Assembly (NCBI GenBank): GCA_964486825.1
Contig: CAZAQS010000032.1
Coordinates: 1-28,780 of the forward strand
Length of the DNA stretch: 28,780 nt
Reading direction: 5' to 3'
Source: CAZAQS01 sp964486825
Lineage (GTDB): Bacteria > Chloroflexota > Anaerolineae > Anaerolineales > UBA4823
Part shown: positions 1 through 7,646 of the stretch, piece by piece
Position numbering within the stretch: position 1 is the first letter of the stretch
Layout: each line of letters opens with the position of its first letter
Made by a program: the position numbers and the translations under genes
The notes under the pieces: model-generated
Seen by the model: only the letters and a program-made list of their open reading frames with translations
The model's database searches: none
Told to the model about the DNA's origin: nothing

Positions 1-356
1 CGCAGTCCGCGCCCGTGCAGGCCCACATCCTGCCGGCTCAGCCCCGCCAGGCGGGCCGCCAATCCGACCGGGAGCAGCAGCGCCGCGCCGGCTGCCAGGT
101 AGGCGTAGGCCAGCGGCAGGGGTTGCAGGGGCAGGGCCAGGCTGACCAGGCGCAACAGCGGGGCCAGGGCCAGCGCTGAAAGAAAGCGGGTCAGGTCTTC
201 GTCCCGGGAGGCGGCGGCCTGGGCCAGCAGGCTAAACAGGAGCAGCCCGTGCAAAAGCATGCCCAGGCGTGGATCGCTGAAGACGGTCAACGCTTCAGCC
301 GCCGCCAGCGCAATCAGGTACGTTATAGCGCCCAGGTACACTTTGGATAGCGACAT
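1..356 (-). CDS. CPBP-like multispanning membrane protein, N-terminal part (cut by window edge)
   Basis: The minus strand from the ATG at 356 stays open to base 1, giving about 118 residues of a very hydrophobic protein. It starts MSLSKVYLGAITYLIALAAA, then alternates Leu/Ala-rich membrane segments with short charged loops (SRDEDLTRF, ARLAGLSRQDVGLHGRG). The stretch around LAPLLRLVSLALPLQPLP followed by a second hydrophobic segment and LSRQDVGL resembles, from memory, the front half of CPBP-family (Abi-type) intramembrane proteases. The catalytic Glu-Glu and His motifs would lie beyond the window, so this family call is inference. An in-frame ATG at 398 would add 14 residues; neither start has a good Shine-Dalgarno. 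It follows the methyltransferase-kinase gene by 75-117 bases on the same strand and is probably the next gene of the glycan operon. Confidence 0.5.
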   Translation of the reverse strand, partial: MSLSKVYLGAITYLIALAAAEALTVFSDPRLGMLLHGLLLFSLLAQAAASRDEDLTRFLSALALAPLLRLVSLALPLQPLPLAYAYLAAGAALLLPVGLAARLAGLSRQDVGLHGRGL

Positions 357-472
357 CGTTGCCTGTAATGGCGATCCATCTCCAGGTGAAACCGTCATTG
401 CGAACCCGGCGTTTTTTGCGAACCGGCTTTCTTTGCCGGCCGAAGCCATCTCAGCCCTGATGGGCCGATGGA

Positions 473-2425
473 TCAGGCAGTTGGGTCGCCTGCACCCAGG
501 CTATATTCCAGGGTAGGGCACATCAATGGACCCCATTCCAGCTCGAAGGTCGCTAAACGACAGGCGGCATTCTTCTGACCTAGAAAGCGCTCCATCACTC
601 TCAACAGGTAATAAGATGGCGAAAGCGTGAATGGAATATTCATGCATGGGCTCAATCCGCCCGTAAACCAGGCAATGGGACCGTCCGTCTTTGATTGGTT
701 AATGCATTTATCGTCGGCGCCGGCGCGACGCAACAGGGACAGGTAAAATCCACCCACATCCATGAGCGGGTTGCCATTCGTCTTTTTGAACTCCCAATCC
801 AGCACGACCAACTCCTTTTCAGGTGTGACCAGGAGATTGGGAGGGGTGAAATCTCCATGTTCACCTACCACTCGATAGGTATGCTTTTTGATCAGCCGGA
901 TATATATATCTTCGAACCCTTTCAATAGAGCTCGATCGTGATCATAACCTGGCATCGAGAGGGCCATTTGGACCAGGCGCCTGATTTCGTCGATCAAGTC
1001 CTGCTCGGGCCAGTAACGATCACCGGCTGACATCTGGTACGCGGCTAACCACCTTGCGGCTTTCTGGATGTCTTTTTTGTTATAGGGACGGATTGAACGC
1101 CCCTCCACGCCCTGCTCTGCCCGGCAGGTCAGAGCATAAGCCGGGCTTGAATCCCGGGCTTCTTCTGAAACGCGGATGGACGTCAGCACTTTGCCCCTGT
1201 CACTGAGCAATAAAAAGGTCGATTTAACTTCCCCGTTCGCCCCCAGTGCCAACCTGACGAAACTTCTGGTTTTAGTATTTTCATCCGTAATTCTTTTTTG
1301 CAAGTTGGTTTCAGGGCTGTTGTTTTGACCGGCAATGATCAGGAAGTGAGGCCAGAATACGCGTGTCAGCAGGGCGATCAACCGGTCCGGTAGCAGCAGG
1401 CCTGCACGCAGCAATAATCTTCTCCACTTGTTATCGGTTAAGTTCAGCAGGCTCAGACCGGTATAGCGAATGCTTTTCCCGTCGAATGGACCGCTCATCC
1501 TGGGGTAGCTGTAGCTTTGCCAGGCCCAATAAAGGTGGATATTTGAAAAGCCTGCCTGTTGCAAGAGTCTTCTATACCCGCCCAGGGAATAGGTATAGGT
1601 CCTGTATTCTGATTCCGCGCCGCAAAAGACATGCCTCTGGCTACCCTGGGAGACTTTCTTCCGGTGAGCCTTTCTGACCATCCGGCTTGCGATTGCTCGC
1701 GGGACCAGGCTGGTATACCGCAACCCGCTGTGGTCCCTGCCTCCCAGGAAATAGAGCAAACTCAGTCGATTTTCGATGCCCAGGTAAATGCGTCCGCCGG
1801 GCTTCAAAACACGCTTGATTTCACTAAAAAGGCATCTTTGCAGATCCCCGGGCTTTTCGTGTGGGTTGCTCAGGCCTACCCACTCGAAAACGCCGTTGAG
1901 AACAACCAGGTCCATCGATCGATCTTCTAAAGGTAGCTTTAATAAAGAACTGCGAAGAAAGGCAATGTTCCGGACCCCGTCGATTTTCGCCCGGATAGCC
2001 TGGAATCGCAGCCTTTCGAAGACACCGTCCAGGCTGTAAACCGCCTGGTAATAGCGGCTCAAGCAAAAGCTCAATAGACCAAGCCCGCTGCCGATATCCA
2101 GGCAGGCCTGGTTTTGTCCCGGATCGTAACAATGGAACAACCAACCTGACCGGGCTGGATCGGTGGCGTACCGGATCAGGCTGGGATGGTCTGCCAGGTT
2201 ATCCTTTAGCGAGCGGTACCAATCCTGGCCTTGATCGGCCTCATCGTTTAGCTTGCGCATTTTCCGATCATCGATTTCCCCCCAGTAGAAGTCATCCCAG
2301 GGAATGAAATCGACCACCCCCTGGCGGGTACGGAGCTCTACTCCACAGCCAGGACAGGGATGGCGCCCGTCGTTTGTAATGGAAGAATCGAGAGGATGGC
2401 GGCAGGAGGGGCAGGCGATCGCCAT
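473..2425 (-). CDS. Zn-ribbon / SAM methyltransferase / APH-like kinase fusion protein
   Basis: A 650-residue protein with three visible parts. Residues 1-40 carry two CxxC pairs (C5/C8 and C24/C27), a Trm112-like zinc ribbon as seen at the front of many glycan-locus methyltransferases. Residues about 100-260 are a class I SAM methyltransferase: motif I is CLDIGSGLGLLSF (108-120), with an acidic SLDG after the next strand and SMDLVVLNGVFEWVG as the motif IV region. Residues about 390-620 look like an aminoglycoside-phosphotransferase/choline-kinase fold: HGDFTPPN at 523-530 fits the HxDxxxxN catalytic loop and VVLDWEF (D543) the metal-binding aspartate. The ATP-binding N-lobe is less clear. 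The protein may methylate and phosphorylate a sugar or lipid-linked glycan end; the substrate is unknown. It sits near the distal end of the glycan operon, 54 bases after the flippase gene. Confidence 0.85.
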   Translation of the reverse strand: MAIACPSCRHPLDSSITNDGRHPCPGCGVELRTRQGVVDFIPWDDFYWGEIDDRKMRKLNDEADQGQDWYRSLKDNLADHPSLIRYATDPARSGWLFHCYDPGQNQACLDIGSGLGLLSFCLSRYYQAVYSLDGVFERLRFQAIRAKIDGVRNIAFLRSSLLKLPLEDRSMDLVVLNGVFEWVGLSNPHEKPGDLQRCLFSEIKRVLKPGGRIYLGIENRLSLLYFLGGRDHSGLRYTSLVPRAIASRMVRKAHRKKVSQGSQRHVFCGAESEYRTYTYSLGGYRRLLQQAGFSNIHLYWAWQSYSYPRMSGPFDGKSIRYTGLSLLNLTDNKWRRLLLRAGLLLPDRLIALLTRVFWPHFLIIAGQNNSPETNLQKRITDENTKTRSFVRLALGANGEVKSTFLLLSDRGKVLTSIRVSEEARDSSPAYALTCRAEQGVEGRSIRPYNKKDIQKAARWLAAYQMSAGDRYWPEQDLIDEIRRLVQMALSMPGYDHDRALLKGFEDIYIRLIKKHTYRVVGEHGDFTPPNLLVTPEKELVVLDWEFKKTNGNPLMDVGGFYLSLLRRAGADDKCINQSKTDGPIAWFTGGLSPCMNIPFTLSPSYYLLRVMERFLGQKNAACRLATFELEWGPLMCPTLEYSLGAGDPTA

Positions 2426-2479
2426 AAGGGTTTGCCTATCTAAGATAAGAGGTCCTGGTGGGGGAAACAGAGGTATGGG

Positions 2480-3772
2480 TTAATTGGCGTAGCCCGATAC
2501 GAGTGGATTCCGGTCGCTCTGTTCTTGATTTATTTTCCAAATCACGAAACCGCTAATCATCATGACCAGCCTGGAAATCAACCATCCATACCCCACACCG
2601 ATCAGCCCATAGAAGGACAAGCAAATAAAGGAAGCCGTCATTGCCGAACAAAAATCGAAACCCGCAAACAGCACCAACAATCTTGAGTTTGCCCTGATTC
2701 TTAAATAAGCAAGGAAGATATACGTCAGGATCCCTGGCAGGATGGAAATCAACAGCAACACAAAAAGCGTGCTGGCGTTGAGGATATATTCAGCGCCATA
2801 TAGGCCTAATATTATCTTGCTGAAAGCCCCCACAACCAAAGTCAGGGCGATAGAAAAAACAGCCCCAAGCCTTAAAGAAGCCACCAGGTACTGGTTTGTT
2901 TTTTGGGGATCGTTCGAGCCCTCCACGAACAGGGAGGTCGAAAAGCCTCCCATGAGGCTGATCAAGCCTATGCAAATGGACCACGTCAAAAAGAAATACG
3001 CGCCCCGTTCAGCTCCGAGCATATTCAAAACCAGGATGGCTAGAAAAGTATGCGAGCCCTTCTGAAATTGGTCGGTAAAAAAACTGGACAGCAGGTAGGT
3101 GTTCAGCGTGGATCGATGAAAATCAGGAACTTCAAAAGTGAACCGGTAACCGGGCTCACTTTTCCGCATGAAGAGGGCAAACGCAATCATCAAACTCAAG
3201 AGTGAGGACAGGGAGTATGCATGGAATAAAGAAAGCGCCCCTGTAGAAAAAGGAGAAAAAACAATCAAGAATATAATTGCCAGAACCGAGCCCAGGGACA
3301 AATAGAATAGGGAATAAAGAAATTTTCGGCGCGCCATAAAGCTCCAATTTAAAACCATGCCAAGGCTACTGGTTATGGATAAGCTAGCGAAACTAAAGCT
3401 AGACCATAGGTTGGCGCGCAGGGGTAGTAATGCGGGGGAGAGATATTGTAGCGACAAGATGAATGATATCGAGAGGACCAAACCTGCCAGCGCCGCGGTT
3501 TCGAAGGCCAGATTTATCAACCTGGAGGGCCTGTCCGAGCCCGGTAAAAACCGCACCAACCCATACCCGTAGCCAAATTGCGCCAGTCCAGCAATCAGCA
3601 CGCTGGCTGAGATGGCGCTGGAAGCCAAACCGATATTTTCCGCCCGGACCAGGCGGGCCGCCAATGCCCAAAAAATGAAAGATGTCAGCGAGCTGGTCAA
3701 ACGGATGCTCATAATCAAATAACCGTTGACTGCCAAAGAGCTGGTCAGATTGCTGGTTATCCTGGATCGCAT
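2480..3772 (-). CDS. Wzx-type polysaccharide flippase (MOP superfamily)
   Basis: A 430-residue protein with about twelve hydrophobic segments and short basic loops, the usual size and layout of oligosaccharide flippases (Wzx/RfbX, polysaccharide biosynthesis protein family). The N-terminus has LTSSLTSFIFWALAARLVRA followed by ENIGLASSAISAS, the typical first-helix pattern of these proteins in which the cluster's lipid-linked glycan is moved across the membrane. A central GAERGAYFFLTWSI and the segment LLISILPGILTYIFLAYLRI fit helices of the C-terminal half. Substrate cannot be read from sequence. It lies 21 bases after the DUF1616-like gene and 54 bases before the methyltransferase-kinase gene. 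Base composition is more A+T-rich than the glycosyltransferase genes upstream. No strong ribosome binding site precedes the ATG. Confidence 0.75.
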   Translation of the reverse strand: MRSRITSNLTSSLAVNGYLIMSIRLTSSLTSFIFWALAARLVRAENIGLASSAISASVLIAGLAQFGYGYGLVRFLPGSDRPSRLINLAFETAALAGLVLSISFILSLQYLSPALLPLRANLWSSFSFASLSITSSLGMVLNWSFMARRKFLYSLFYLSLGSVLAIIFLIVFSPFSTGALSLFHAYSLSSLLSLMIAFALFMRKSEPGYRFTFEVPDFHRSTLNTYLLSSFFTDQFQKGSHTFLAILVLNMLGAERGAYFFLTWSICIGLISLMGGFSTSLFVEGSNDPQKTNQYLVASLRLGAVFSIALTLVVGAFSKIILGLYGAEYILNASTLFVLLLISILPGILTYIFLAYLRIRANSRLLVLFAGFDFCSAMTASFICLSFYGLIGVGYGWLISRLVMMISGFVIWKINQEQSDRNPLVSGYAN

Positions 3773-3793
3773 GCTATGTCTTTCGGGATTGCC

Positions 3794-4525
3794 CTAACCG
3801 TCCAATTGGCGGCGCCAAATTTTCAAAGAGGCGCATAAATTATCCGGGGTATGTTTATAGAGATGGATCGTTATGGAGCGAGGGCAGGACCCGTCACAGG
3901 CAAGCGCGGGGACCGGTATTCGTTCCGTATCGTTATTCTGCACGGTAATCCTTCCGCTTGTCCAAATAAGGGAAGCATCTCCAAAGGCATCTACCCAATA
4001 ATCTGTAGCTGCAGCCTCCATGTTATGTATCTCCACGGGAATGCTCGAGAGACCTGCAGGATCGGGGCTCTGGTAGTAGGTTGACTCGAACCAGGCCGGC
4101 GAAATATAAAATTCCGTCAGCGTGACAGGTCGAGATGGGATTAGCAGGCCAGCAAGGGATAGCGTGCCTGTGAAGACCAGGATAATGGTGAATACAAGCG
4201 GGTTGGGAAGTAAGCGGGTAAATTCTATAGGAATGTGGATTTTGGCGGGATATGAGCCCCTTCTTCTTTGGAAGACTGCAACCAGTAAAAAAGTTATCGA
4301 GAGGGCAGAAATGCCAACAACGATATTTATCAGGCATAATTCGAGATCTAGCTTTACGATAGAGACAGCCGCCAGGCTGGTTATGGCTGCACCACTGGCC
4401 AATACGATGAATATCCTCTCCAATCCATCTAGTTGCTTGCTTGAGGGGAATAGCATAAAACAAAATGAAAAGCCCGGCAGCAAGAAAACAACTGCAAAGC
4501 TCAGGATTAGCTTATAAGCGAGCAT
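3794..4525 (-). CDS. DUF1616-like membrane protein with extracytoplasmic domain
   Basis: A 243-residue protein. It opens with a signal-anchor-like helix (LILSFAVVFLLPGFSFCFMLFP) followed by LDGLERIFIVLASGAAIT and two more hydrophobic stretches, then a fourth helix near residue 110-130. The LPGF...LFP...LERI pattern matches what I recall of DUF1616 proteins. After the last helix comes an outside domain that begins TLTEFYISP and contains VEIHNMEAAATDYWV, which fits the TEFY and I.N.E...Y features of DUF1616 C-termini. The function of that family is not established; it often sits in surface-glycan loci. The ATG begins only two bases after the stop of the GT-C-like gene, so the two are probably translated together. 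Two cysteines (ACDGSC) near the C-terminus could form a disulfide. Confidence 0.55.
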   Translation of the reverse strand: MLAYKLILSFAVVFLLPGFSFCFMLFPSSKQLDGLERIFIVLASGAAITSLAAVSIVKLDLELCLINIVVGISALSITFLLVAVFQRRRGSYPAKIHIPIEFTRLLPNPLVFTIILVFTGTLSLAGLLIPSRPVTLTEFYISPAWFESTYYQSPDPAGLSSIPVEIHNMEAAATDYWVDAFGDASLIWTSGRITVQNNDTERIPVPALACDGSCPRSITIHLYKHTPDNLCASLKIWRRQLDG

Positions 4526-4527
4526 TT

Positions 4528-6297
4528 TTATTTGCTTTGGTAATGGGTTGAGAGGCTAATCACTTGAGCGTTAACGGGGAAGAACAGGATGAACGACTCC
4601 CCGTTATCGTAGATGGTACTCATATCGGGATAGGAACGCCAACGATCGATCTGACCGGTAGAGCGATATTCTACTTGCTCGCTATAGGCGCCGCCTCTAC
4701 CAGGCCGGTGCAAAGCGATCAAAGCTGGCTGTGGTTTGATAACAAACCAGGTATTCACCCTCCGGTCGGTCTGATCGGAACCAAAAAATAAACCTTCCTG
4801 CCGGACGCCCACATAATCGGACAGGAGATATTTACCATTCCCCATGTTTTTATTCAAATATTCGAACATTTGATACTGGTAAGCGCTATTTACCTGGTGA
4901 ATCCAGGTGATGGGCGATGCATGGTCATCTAAGCTGGACGTGAAGACAGGTACCAGGTTTTGATACGGGTAAATTTGGAAAAAAGAAATCGAGAATATCA
5001 GGAAGATAACCAGGGAAAACAATATCCACTCTTTTATGGGAATGAACATTTTTATTAGCGCTATGCCTCTCCAAATAAAATATCCGGCGAGAACCGGTGC
5101 GAGGGCCACACAATAGAGAAGAAATCGTTTATATCCCTGTGCTCCGAAATCAAAGATAAATATTCCCCCCAGGAGCGCGATGGATGCCAGGAAAAAGACC
5201 GCGTAGGACTCTATACTAAGATTTTTTCTATAGATCCGCCTGACTCTATAGAACATGACGAACCCAAAGATCGCAGTTATTAGGAATAACGCGTCCCGGG
5301 CGTGGTACATCCATGTGATGATGGCTTTATCAGCAAGCGATATTTGAAAGAACCGGACCGGGATCAGGTTTGGTGTGGGGTCTTCGGTTAGAAATCTTTG
5401 CAGGTTAAGAAGGAATTTTTCCCAGACATAGTTTGCGGTATGCATCCAGTAGGACAAGGTGCACACCAGGGATAGAACCCCCCAGGTTAAAAAGCTCTGA
5501 ATCCTTGGATTTCGCAAAATATACCCCATAATACCTGCGGACAGGAAGAAAACGGACATAACCAGGCAGGTGCTTGGGTGCCAGAAAATTATTTGGGTCA
5601 TAAAAAGTAAGGCCAGTAAAATGTATCGAATGCGGGTGTCGTTTTCTTCTGAAACACTTAAGATCACGAATACGGTTAAAAAAATAAATACAGGGATCGT
5701 AAAGCTGGTGCCATTCAACGTATAGAGCAATGGCAAGCATAGACCGGATAGCAGGATGATCCATTTCGACACGCCTGTGGACAGGCAAGATCGTTTACAG
5801 AGCATGTAAAAAGCGAGAGGCACAAAGCTTCCCAGCAATCCCGGTAATATCTTGGCCGTATTCTCAACTTCTATGCCCGTAAGTATCGATAGAACGGCTA
5901 AGAGCATATGAAAGCCCGGTGTACTTCCATAACCTTCATTCGTTATCAATCGCCCTGACGAGTGCAGGGATTTTGATAATGAAATATGGACCGATACATC
6001 TGACGTAGACAGATAGGGGTAGGTATATTTGAGGGCAGGCAAAGCAAATAATAAGAATGATAGCCAGCAGGTTAAAATTGACACCTTCTTCAGGTCAGTT
6101 TGTCTACTGGTGCTGAAAATGTATAACAAGATCAACCCAAGGATATAGATCTCTATATCTTCGAGTATCCAGCTGTCCTGGTAGAACCGGTTTAAGCGGG
6201 CGGTAGCGATTAAACTCCAGGCTGAAAGGATAAAGAAAGCAATCAGTACGTAATTTTTCAGGATTACGGCCTGGTACTGGTAGAAATAGAGCCTCAT
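4528..6297 (-). CDS. Multispanning GT-C-like glycosyltransferase or glycan polymerase/ligase
   Basis: A 589-residue integral membrane protein with roughly twelve hydrophobic segments and an extracytoplasmic C-terminal tail of about 110 residues. The first large outside loop contains YPYLSTSDVSVHISLSKSL with an acidic residue at D100, the place where GT-C enzymes keep their catalytic or metal-binding acid, followed by GYGSTPGFHMLLAVLSILTG and KILPGLLGSFVPLAFYML. This loop-then-helix layout is seen in many archaeal and Chloroflexota GT-C-like proteins. It could use a lipid-linked sugar to extend or transfer the glycan outside the cell. No dedicated Wzy polymerase or O-antigen ligase is otherwise visible, so it is the best candidate for that role. 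It is 23 bases downstream of the nucleotidyltransferase gene and 2 bases before the DUF1616-like gene. Confidence 0.65.
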   Translation of the reverse strand: MRLYFYQYQAVILKNYVLIAFFILSAWSLIATARLNRFYQDSWILEDIEIYILGLILLYIFSTSRQTDLKKVSILTCWLSFLLFALPALKYTYPYLSTSDVSVHISLSKSLHSSGRLITNEGYGSTPGFHMLLAVLSILTGIEVENTAKILPGLLGSFVPLAFYMLCKRSCLSTGVSKWIILLSGLCLPLLYTLNGTSFTIPVFIFLTVFVILSVSEENDTRIRYILLALLFMTQIIFWHPSTCLVMSVFFLSAGIMGYILRNPRIQSFLTWGVLSLVCTLSYWMHTANYVWEKFLLNLQRFLTEDPTPNLIPVRFFQISLADKAIITWMYHARDALFLITAIFGFVMFYRVRRIYRKNLSIESYAVFFLASIALLGGIFIFDFGAQGYKRFLLYCVALAPVLAGYFIWRGIALIKMFIPIKEWILFSLVIFLIFSISFFQIYPYQNLVPVFTSSLDDHASPITWIHQVNSAYQYQMFEYLNKNMGNGKYLLSDYVGVRQEGLFFGSDQTDRRVNTWFVIKPQPALIALHRPGRGGAYSEQVEYRSTGQIDRWRSYPDMSTIYDNGESFILFFPVNAQVISLSTHYQSK

Positions 6298-6320
6298 TTT
6301 TCTTGTTATGCGATAGCTCC

Positions 6321-7013
6321 CTAAGGGTGCCTGGCAACGGCTTCTGGAGCCAGGTCGGGGTCGTACAGGCTGATGGACTGCACGAAGATATCCACAGCTT
6401 GCTCATGGGAGCTCAGCTTACACAGATGCTCGTTACGATCGATCACATACATATCCAGGGGGAATTTGGCGAACAAGGCCCGGCTGCGCTCACAGAGCGC
6501 AAACCAGCAGGCGCGCAGACCATTGATTAATCCTGGGCGCCGCACGAGTCGTACATCCAGATCGGAAGACGGCGACCATTCATGGCGGGCCAGGCTACCG
6601 TAGACAAATAGATGCTGGATAGATGTTTCGTGTTTGGCTCGCTGGCTTAAGCCCTCGACATACTTGTGGAAAGCTTCCGAGGTGGTATTCACACGCCTGT
6701 AGTGTTTGAGCACCCCCCACAGGTGAGAGTTGAAGAAAAAATTCAGGCTATGGGCGATCGGGAAGGCCAGTATTGCTGCGACCCCCCACGGCGTCCAGGT
6801 TTTTAGGAGGACAGTTATTCCGGCTGTTAGCACCGTATCCAGCGCAAGCTTGAACAGGCGCTCTGTCCTGTCCATATAGGGTAGACCCTGGAAGGTCCAA
6901 TGCGAGATCATGGCTGGCAGCGGACTTTTGAAAAGGCTACGCAGGAGTGGCAAGCGTATTTTGGCGTAGTCAGGCGTCTTGAATGTCTCTGGCATGAGCG
7001 GGGAATAAATCAT
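6321..7013 (-). CDS. Membrane-anchored nucleotidyltransferase-domain protein
   Basis: A 230-residue protein with two probable membrane segments (about residues 52-70 and 74-95) followed by a nucleotidyltransferase domain. The core motif is VYGSLARHEWSPSSDLDV: G139-S140 and the D151-x-D153 pair, with a third acidic residue in FPLDMYVID (D187). This is the full active-site set of the pol-beta/MNT-type nucleotidyltransferase superfamily (hG[GS]-x9-13-DhD). Such domains add NMP to small molecules, proteins or sugars; here the substrate is unknown. The likely start at 7013 overlaps the end of the thymidylate-kinase-like gene by 44 bases. In-frame ATGs at 6995 and 6911 are alternatives, and none has a clear Shine-Dalgarno. 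The overlap and shared operon suggest that the two proteins act together. Confidence 0.75.
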   Translation of the reverse strand: MIYSPLMPETFKTPDYAKIRLPLLRSLFKSPLPAMISHWTFQGLPYMDRTERLFKLALDTVLTAGITVLLKTWTPWGVAAILAFPIAHSLNFFFNSHLWGVLKHYRRVNTTSEAFHKYVEGLSQRAKHETSIQHLFVYGSLARHEWSPSSDLDVRLVRRPGLINGLRACWFALCERSRALFAKFPLDMYVIDRNEHLCKLSSHEQAVDIFVQSISLYDPDLAPEAVARHP

Positions 7014-7635
7014 TGCATAGATGGTTATTCAGATCGACAATCGATGGCTGGCTGGAAAGCTGTGGGTAGCCCATTCCTTCAGCCAGGCAGCGAAATGCTT
7101 GCAACCGGTTGGCTAAATTATTATCGCTTATCAGGTCTGGTCTACGGGAACGAATGCTTTCAGGGTCTAGATCCAGTATATATAGCTTGCTTTTTGAAGG
7201 AAGCAATCTAAAATAAAGGCGTCCAGGAAGCTTTCGATAAAATTCCATATCATCCAGCGCTACAGCCAAATCTGCCAGCATATCTATAATAAAGCGCTCG
7301 CAGACCAGGGTCTTACCGGACAAAAGGGGCAGGTAGATGCGCCAGGCCGCCGCCAGAACGGCGTCAAATAAAAGCAGCCAGGGAAATACCACCCTCATCA
7401 TCCAGGAGCAGCGGAAATCCCAGTAGCCATGGCGTACGTCGCCGCTTTCTTCATACCAGCTATACCCTTGCCAACGCGCGTAAGCCAACCAGGGCAAACA
7501 AAAAAAGAAAGGGAAGCGCAGCCAGATATGGCAAACCCGAATTCCCAGGCTCTGCAATTGCTTGATCAGCAAGCGGGCTTGAGTAGACTTTCCCGTGCCG
7601 TCGCAGCCGGTGATATAGATAAAACGCGACAGCAT
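6970..7635 (-). CDS. Thymidylate-kinase-like P-loop kinase in glycan locus
   Basis: A 221-residue protein from the ATG at 7635. The P-loop GCDGTGKST lies at residues 10-18, next to the N-terminus as in dTMP kinases, and VCERFIIDMLADLAV corresponds to the DR(Y/F) region. LYILDLDPESIRSRRPDL is like the lid-preceding segment. It differs from housekeeping Tmk in the middle, where an aromatic-rich hydrophobic stretch (FPFFFCLPWLAYARWQGYSWY and FPWLLLFDAVLAAAW) replaces the usual dTMP-binding part. A role on another phosphate acceptor is therefore more likely than DNA precursor synthesis. An upstream ATG at 7674 would overlap the previous gene by 28 bases; 7635 is preferred because it starts 9 residues before the P-loop and follows that stop codon. 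The 3' end overlaps the nucleotidyltransferase gene. Confidence 0.75.
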   Translation of the reverse strand: MLSRFIYITGCDGTGKSTQARLLIKQLQSLGIRVCHIWLRFPFFFCLPWLAYARWQGYSWYEESGDVRHGYWDFRCSWMMRVVFPWLLLFDAVLAAAWRIYLPLLSGKTLVCERFIIDMLADLAVALDDMEFYRKLPGRLYFRLLPSKSKLYILDLDPESIRSRRPDLISDNNLANRLQAFRCLAEGMGYPQLSSQPSIVDLNNHLCNDLFPAHARDIQDA

Positions 7636-7646
7636 ACCGGGTACGC

